Assembly (NCBI GenBank): GCA_029851415.1
Contig: CM056744.1
Span: forward strand, 70,116,172 to 70,180,171
Direction of reading: 5' to 3'
DNA from: Eretmocerus hayati
Lineage: Eukaryota > Arthropoda > Insecta > Hymenoptera > Aphelinidae
Length of the DNA: 64,000 bases
A program made the translations under genes and the position numbers. The notes under the pieces are model-generated. The model saw only the letters and a list, made by a program, of their open reading frames with translations, was not told where the DNA came from and ran no database searches. Position 1 is the first letter of the stretch, and the number at the start of each line of letters is the position of its first letter. Below, in pieces: positions 57,401 to 64,000 of the stretch.

Positions 57401-58779
57401 CTACCAACCGGTCGGGCAAATTGCCGGAAGTAAGAGGAATCTCAATTAAGGATGCCCTCGATCTGATCCCTCGATTCAACGGTCAAAATATCAGTTTAAC
57501 TCAATTTTTAGACGAATGTCACGACGCAAAAGAAGTATTACCTAATTATTTGGAAAATGAATTAACAAAACTGATTCGAATGAAACTTTATGTTGAAGCT
57601 TTGAAATGTTTAAGTGGCTGAGATTTTGAGACCATCGACGAATTCGCCACGCTTTTTGAAAACGCTTTCGGCTCTCCCAAGACTTTCCATGAATGGACCG
57701 GAGATTTAGCGAAAATCAAACAGAAATCCGATGAATTCGTCATAGTTTATCTGAATTGATTGAGGGAAGTCGAGAAAGAGATCATCAAATCTGGAACTCG
57801 TGAAAAACGAATAAAAAATCTTGCTGAATTTGTAGATGAGTTATCTCGAGATTGCCTAAAATTCTCCTTGCGCGGATTACGATGGGAAATGGGAGCAAGA
57901 GTCGGCACGCCTAGTAATTTCAAGGACGCACAAGAACTCGCTTTTGAAATCGAGAGAGAGTTTGCATGTAGCGAACCTGATGAAATACAGGAGAAAGACG
58001 AAATCAAAACCAGAAATCTGAGGGAAACTAGGAAGATTCATCTTGTTGAAAATACCAACAATCCACCCGCAATCGTCTGTCAATTTTGTAACAAACCAGG
58101 CCACTTTTTGATAAATCGTTTTTCCCTCTTCATAAAAACAAATCCCAGTTCCGGTGAGAGAAATGGGTTAGACCGCAACGCATCCAGACCCGATTATGCA
58201 GACTATAGATCAAGACCACCCAACTCAAATTTCATACCCTCGAGACAACCAACGGAATATGGGAGAAACAATACCTACCCACTGCGTACAGATCAGAATA
58301 CCAAAAATTACAAAAATAATTCTAACAATAGAATATAGAATGATTACGAAAATTACAGAAATTCCAATCCTACATTCAGGCAGTCAAATCAAAATTATAC
58401 AGGACCTCGAAATTTTAACTCAAATCATTCTCGTCCCACAGAAAAATCCGGTGCGATTCCTCGAAATAGCTCTCAGACTAATAACCTGGCCAGAAATACG
58501 GATACTCGAATAGAATGTTACTATTGCAAGAAAATCGGGCACTACAAACGAGACTGTTATAAATTTCAAAATGATGTACGCAACGGTAGAGTGAATCCGG
58601 GAAACGCTACTGGTCTCCCTCAAACGGGCGTAAGCCGGGAGACTCAGCCGAATTCTCGCCCGAGCACTTCGACTGGCCGAGAAACCACCGCACATAGGTT
58701 TCCGAAACACCTCTGGGCCCAAAATTTTTCTTACGCTGAAAAAATCGATATCGGAAATTTGCAAGCAAGGAAATTGTAG
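57397..58779 (+). pseudogene. gag: Ty3-type gag with three in-frame stops
   Basis: One frame of about 460 codons from ATG 57397 to TAG 58777-58779. The capsid-like part begins IPRFNGQNISLTQFLDECHD. In-frame TGA at 57619-57621 and 57757-57759 and TAG at 58336-58338 interrupt it; reading resumes in the same frame each time. The first zinc knuckle (C-x2-C-x4-H-x4-R near 58080) has lost its last cysteine; the second (CYYCKKIGHYKRDC near 58516) is intact. No protease, RT or integrase follows, so this is a 5' fragment. Both TGA codons could come from CGA by CpG transition (inference). Confidence 0.8.
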
Positions 58780-59149
58780 CTTTTTGATCGTAGAATCCGA
58801 ATCCTTTTCCCCGAGAAGCCTCCTGGACCCATACGCCCATGGTGGGCTGAATAGCGCGAAAATGAGGAAAAAACGCAGTATTAGGCGTTTAACTCGGAGG
58901 GGAAGCGATTTATGAAAATTTTCATGAGGAAAAAAATGTTGCATTTTTAAGAACAAATTCGATGTTTTGGGCGATTTTTTGAAAATTGCAATTTTTTGGA
59001 GTTTTTTACATTTTTGAGGGGGTTACCACCGATATTTTGGGATTTAAACTACGGCATTCGAAAGAACGAAAAATTTTACGTCGAAATATGTGTTTTGAAA
59101 ATTTTTTCTACCACTCATTTTGAGGATTAGGGCCCACTTGGGGATGGGA
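58780..59149. other. Junction between gag fragment and satellite D
   Basis: No pol sequence is visible. Contains the CGAAAGAACGAAAAATTTTACG motif family, cut here to its core CGAAAGAACG, also seen near 548 and in the 38380-39192 element. Otherwise unassigned AT-rich sequence. Confidence 0.4.
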
Positions 59150-60866
59150 AATCATGAAAAAACTGCATATTGGTAAAAAATCATGAATTCTCGGGGTGTA
59201 AACGCGAATGTGCCAATTGAAAGTACCTGGGATACCTTTGTACATCATCCACCTATCATTTGCTGTGTCCGAAAAGTGCGTGGATACACCTGCGGGACTT
59301 TGAGAGCGTCTAGAACGAGGTTCGAGGCGAGAGGTCACACGAATCACCGCATATTGGCAAAAAATTATGAATTCTCGGGGTGTAAACGCAAATGTGCCAC
59401 ATTGAAAGTACCTGGACTACCTTTGTCCATCATCCACCTATCATTTGCCGTGTCCCAAAAGTGCCTGAATACACCTGCGGGACTTTGAGAGCGTCTAGAA
59501 CGAGCTTCGAGGCGAGAGGTCACACGAATCACCGCATATTGGCAAAAAATCATGAATTCTCGGGGTGTAAATGCAAATAAGCCACATTGAAAGTACCCGG
59601 ACTACTTTTGTCCATCATTCACCTCTCATTTGCCGTGTCCCAAGAGTGCGTGGATACACCTGCGGGACTTCGAGAGCGTCTAGAACGAGCTTCGAGGCGA
59701 GAGGTCACACAAATCACTGCGAATTGGTGCAAAATCACGAATTCTTGGGGAGTAAAGGCAAATGTGCCACATTGAAAGTACCTGGACTACCTTTGTCCAT
59801 CATCCACCTATCATTTGCCGTGTCCCAAAAGTGCCTGAATACACCTGCGGGACTTTGAGAGCGTCTAGAACGAGCTTCGAGGCGAGAGGTCACACGAATC
59901 ACCGCATATTGGCAAAAAATCATGAATTCTCGGGGTGTAAAGCAAATATGCCACATTAAAAGTACCTGGACTATCTTTGTCCATCATTTACCTATTATTC
60001 GCCGTGTCCCAAAAGTGCGTGGATACACCTGCGGGACTTTGAGAGCGTCTAGAACGAGCTTCGAGGCGAGAGGTCACACAAATCACTGCGAATTGGTGCA
60101 AAATCACGAATTCTTGGGGTGTAAACGCAAATGTGCCACATTGAGAGTACCTGGACTACCTTTGTACATCATCCACCTATCATTTGCCGTGTCCCAAGAG
60201 TGCGTGGATACACCTGCGGGACTTTGAGAGCGTCTAGAACGAGCTTCGAGGCGAGAGGTCACACGAATCACCGCATATTGGCAAAAAATCATGAATTTTC
60301 GGGGTGTAAACGCAAATGTGCCACATTGAAAGTACCTGGACTACCTTGGTTCATCATCCATCTATCATTTGCCGTGTCCCAAAAGTGCGTGGATACACCT
60401 GCGGGACTTTGAGAGCGTCTAGAACGAGCTTCGAGGCGAGAGGTCACACAAATCACTGCGAATTGGTGCAAAATCACGAATTCTTGGGGTGTAAACGCAA
60501 ATGTGCCACATTGAGAGTACCTGGACTACCTTTGTACATCATCCACCTATCATTTGCCGTGTCCCAAAAGTGCGTGGATACACCTGCGGGACTTTGAGAG
60601 CGTCTAGAACGAGCTTCGAGGCGAGAGGTCACACAAATCACTGCGAATTGGTGCAAAATCACGAATTCTTGGGGTGTAAACGCAAATGTGCCACATTGAG
60701 AGTACCTGGACTACCTTTGTACATCATCCACCTATCATTTGCCGTGTCCCAAAAGTGCGTGGATACACCTGCGGGACTTTGAGAGCGTCTAGAACGAGCT
60801 TTGAGGCGAGAGGTCACACGAATCACCGCATATTGGCAAAAAATCATGAATTCTCGGGGGGTAATA
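59150..60866 (+). repeat. Satellite D, forward array, 9 monomers of ~185 bp
   Basis: GTACCTGG or a variant starts at 59223, 59408, 59593, 59779, 59962, 60147, 60332, 60517 and 60702. The open frames of 62-101 codons on both strands repeat every 185 bp and are translations of the satellite. The array stops inside a monomer just after CATGAATTCTCGGGG. Confidence 0.9.
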
Positions 60867-63484
60867 TATCATTTTATATTATTATATATAATTATATTCT
60901 TATTCATAAGTAGAATGTCAATGAATCGTGGTGAAAACCGAACCTGATCAATCCCAAAATAGAGATGGATGAAGCAGTCTCTGCCAGTCCTCATTCCACT
61001 TAGCTATAGAAATATCATTGTATATGAATATATATCATAACATATTGTTATACATTAATTCCTCATGGCAACCATTGATTAAAGCGATTATAGTATATTA
61101 TGTACCGGGGTTCGGGAGCAGACGCTCCTCGAACGAGGTGCATACGCTATTTTTCTGTTGGGAACAGACGAAACGCTTTCCCGACCAGTTCTTCCGGAGC
61201 GAGAATGGCTCGAGAAAGGCGTTTTCCTTTGGAAGCAAGAGAATTATGTATGCATCTCGTGCCGAAAACGCGTTCATTAATAAAACTCGTAGTGTTACTG
61301 CGTCCCAGCACTCGTTCCGTTGAATCAACGCATTCTCCGCAACTCGATACATGATGTATTATATCCTTCGAGTAGCGTTCCCACTTGGCAATCTTTTGGG
61401 CCAAGATTTAAAACACCAAAATGGTAATTCTATTGTATTCTCTCAATCCAAATAAATAATTCATTCTATCTCAAACAAGTAAGGAAATCTGATTTGTGAT
61501 TTGTCGAATCGGGAGTTGATAATTGGAGCCATTTTTTGAAAAATCCATTTGTGGATCACTCAATCAACTTGCGATTCGAAGAGCGTCAATGACGGAACAA
61601 TATTGGAAATCGGTTCGATTTTTGAATCAACAATTTTGTCACTTACGTTATAAATTCCACCATAGGAATTTGATGTTTTTCCGTATTAATCAGTTATTTG
61701 TTGCAAACGAAAGAAAATGTATCAAACTGTCCTGATTGACACGAATATTTTCGAATTGGATAGTTCATGAACGAGATCTTGATGAAATTGTCCATGAAAA
61801 ATGATTGAGTATGATTGGAAGGAAAAAAATTTGATTTCCAGGGGATTCGAACTGCGTTCCGCGGAGTAGGTAGTATTCTAACTCGTCACCGACTTGGCTA
61901 CAGTATTCTCTACTGTAAAAGTCCGAAATTCCACATATGAACCATTCGCCCCCCGCCCCCAGAAGGATTTTCATGTACAGTCAACGCGGATGTTTTTTCC
62001 TCATTCGTGAACTGTTTGAATTCCTCGCCTAATTTCAAAAGTTGGTCAGATTTGAGAAAAATAGCCCGAGATAATTTGAGCGATCCATCGCTGATGTAAG
62101 ATTTGCAGGTTTGGTTATCGCCGTATTGTTTTGCGTTGTTTGTGAAGTGAACGCACACACGCACACGTGTCATCTGGTAGCAGCGCCACCAAGCGGTTGT
62201 CTAACATAACTAACCTCTCTGCAGATTTCGGTCACGGTGCAGATGACAAATGATCTGTCCCTGTCTGTCGGGCTGATTGTTATGAATATTTTGACACGTT
62301 TTTGAGATACCAGGTAGTCATGGAGACCACCTGAGTCTGATATGATATGTTATTGTGAGTTGTCTAATAATATCAGTTGCATGGGTGTGGTGGATTCCAT
62401 GAAAGAAGCTTCCTGCCCTATTGTGATATTTATCAGCAACTCAACTCCTCAGCACTCCATAAATTCTTCGAATCTGAGTCTGCCCATAGCTGCCAAATAG
62501 TGAGTTGAACATTGCTCAGTACTTAACATCCATCGATGGATGAATTGGAACCTTGACTACACTTATCGACTTGAAAAGCAAGGTTCCCACTATGGTCAAG
62601 TACATTTCAATAAATGAATAACACTTGTTTCCATATTCAAAAACATTGTTGGGGTAATAGAATGTCATGTGCTATTCCTTGATTTGAATATTCCATGTGT
62701 GGACCATTTTCAATTATCAAATAATAGTCTATGGTACAGAATCAGTTCGGATTTAGATTTTAAATTGCTGATTAACTTTGAGCACATGACAAGTGCCCTC
62801 CAGTATCACTACAGTAGAGATATCTATAAAAACTACTCATGTTATATGATGAAATAGGATGAAGGTCAAGCCTCAGTGACAAAAGTATTGATAGGCGAGC
62901 AAAGACATCTACGTAGATAGAAATGTTTGGCTCACTACATGATCTGAAATCTTGATGCTTGCTTTTTCCTTCCTATTGATTCAGTAGACTCAATTCATGA
63001 AATTTGATGGTGAAGACTGATTCAGAATTCTACTATGACACCCATGGAGGGCACTCAGGATGGAAGTGAAGCAGCTCCTTTACAAATTTTCTCAAATAGA
63101 TACAGATGTACCTTGACTGCGAGCAATATTCAGTTGATTCGCGGGATGGGTATTCTCTAGATTTCATAAAAACTGGGGAGATACTTAGTTTCGATTCGAA
63201 AAGTACTTTGCAAAGATTTTAGAGGTCATCATATACTTCACACAGACTCGAAAGTGATACACCAACTCCAGCTCACAACTCAGATTTGTGGAATATTTCA
63301 ACAACACGTAGTTTAGAGTAGGATTTCTTGATCTTTCGATTTTCGCAGTTCTAATTTACGAATATTGGCGGAGATTCCATGAAAGAGACAAAATCCCATG
63401 AGAATGATTCTCTTGGGGAGAGGGGAGGGGGCGGGGAAAGGGGAATGAGGCAACCATTGGATCTGGATTCGTACGAATAAACTG
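60867..63484. other. Spacer between inverted satellite D arrays
   Basis: AT-rich, no recognisable gene. Holds an imperfect palindrome (about 61125-61265, arms ~70 bp, GAGGTGCATAC against GTATGCATCTC) and a tRNA-like relic at 61836-61907. The 60-100-codon frames near 61018-61404 lie on the palindrome and are mirror images. Confidence 0.5.
61836..61907 (-). ncRNA. tRNA-like relic or SINE head
   Basis: On the minus strand TAGCCAAGTCGG is a full-consensus A box and AGTTCGAATCCC a good B box, 36 nt apart, with a T-run about 17 nt downstream. The acceptor strands do not pair, so it is not an intact tRNA. Confidence 0.5.
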
Positions 63485-64000
63485 AAGAATTCGTGATTTT
63501 GCACCAACTCGCAGTGATTTGTGTGACCTCTCGCCTCAAAGCTCGTTCTAGACGCTCTCAAAGTCTCGCAGGTGTATCCACGCACTCTTGGGACACGGCA
63601 AATGATAGGTGGATGATGTACGAAGGTAGTCCAGGTACTTTCAATGTGGCACATTTGCCTTTACACCCCAAGAATTCGTGATTTTGCACCAATTCACAGT
63701 GATTTGTGTGACCTCTCGCCTCGAAGCTCGTTCTAGACGCTCTCAAAGTCCCGCAGGTGTATCCACGCACTTTTGGGACACGGCAAATGATAGGTGGATG
63801 ATGGACAGAGGTAGTCCAGGTACTTTCAATGTGGCACATTTGCGTTTACACCCCGAGAATTGATGATTTTTTGCCAATATGCGGTGATTCGTGTGACCTC
63901 TCGCCTCGGAGCTCGTTCTAGACGCTCTCAAAGTCCCGCAGGTGTATCCACGCACTCTTGGGACATGGCAAATGATAGGTGGATGATGTACAAAGGTAGT
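63485..64000 (-). repeat. Satellite D, inverted array, cut by the window end
   Basis: Monomers on the minus strand with GTAGTCCAGG at 63626 and 63811 and the start of a third at 63995, spacing 185 bp. The array begins at the same monomer phase (GAATTCGTGATTTT) at which the forward array ends. Confidence 0.9.

Noticed and set aside
59571..60913. A family of 93-101-codon proteins repeated every 185 bp
   Set aside because: The frames follow the satellite period, exist on both strands and have no start context; they are translations of satellite D.

Overview
The window looks like repeat-rich, probably heterochromatic DNA from an arthropod, most likely an insect. The evidence is a BEL/Pao retrotransposon with insect-type domains, an arthropod-type TATA/initiator promoter, spliced genes with GT-AG introns, Tc1/mariner and pogo-type inverted-repeat elements, and several long satellites. 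The species cannot be named from the sequence. Few host genes are visible, and most of the 64 kb is mobile or tandemly repeated DNA, often nested.

Layout. 1-8470: a hairpin-dense satellite (about 163-bp monomers, each three ~54-bp subunits) and a related 248-bp satellite, interrupted by a pogo-like element (1448-2297) and a 1.5-kb CACGGTG-ended element (3002-4527). 9589-10110: a TRIM (miniature LTR retrotransposon) whose LTR holds a tRNA-Lys-like sequence. 12559-15924: two paralogous three-exon minus-strand genes of unknown function, one with a premature stop. 16140-21130: a ~346-bp satellite with a tRNA-like pol III unit in every monomer; three monomers carry the same TRIM insertion. 23191-31241: a decayed minus-strand gene, split by a foldback element (24954-25888) and by a 4.25-kb DNA transposon (26777-31026) with a five-exon transposase gene, itself split by a small MITE. 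32105-35545: a fossil retroviral-type env with two foldback insertions. 38380-39192: another long-TIR element.

39778-51669: a BEL/Pao element on the minus strand with two 2,422-bp LTRs that differ at about 21 sites and by no indels; its gag-pol has one stop and two frame changes. 51911-53418: a direct duplication that supplies the empty site of a palindromic MITE. 53440-53940: an 80-bp minisatellite. 54040-58779: the 5' part of a Ty3-type retrotransposon with a tRNA-Gly primer site, tandem repeats and a nested solo LTR in its leader, and an extra ORF overlapping gag by ATGA. 59150-64000: a 185-bp satellite in opposite orientations on either side of a 2.6-kb spacer, like a Foldback element.

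The most novel items are the TRIM with a tRNA-like LTR, its amplification inside a tRNA-like satellite, the complete five-exon transposon, and the two-gene family at 12.5-15.9 kb. All calls come from reading the sequence. No alignment or database search was run.
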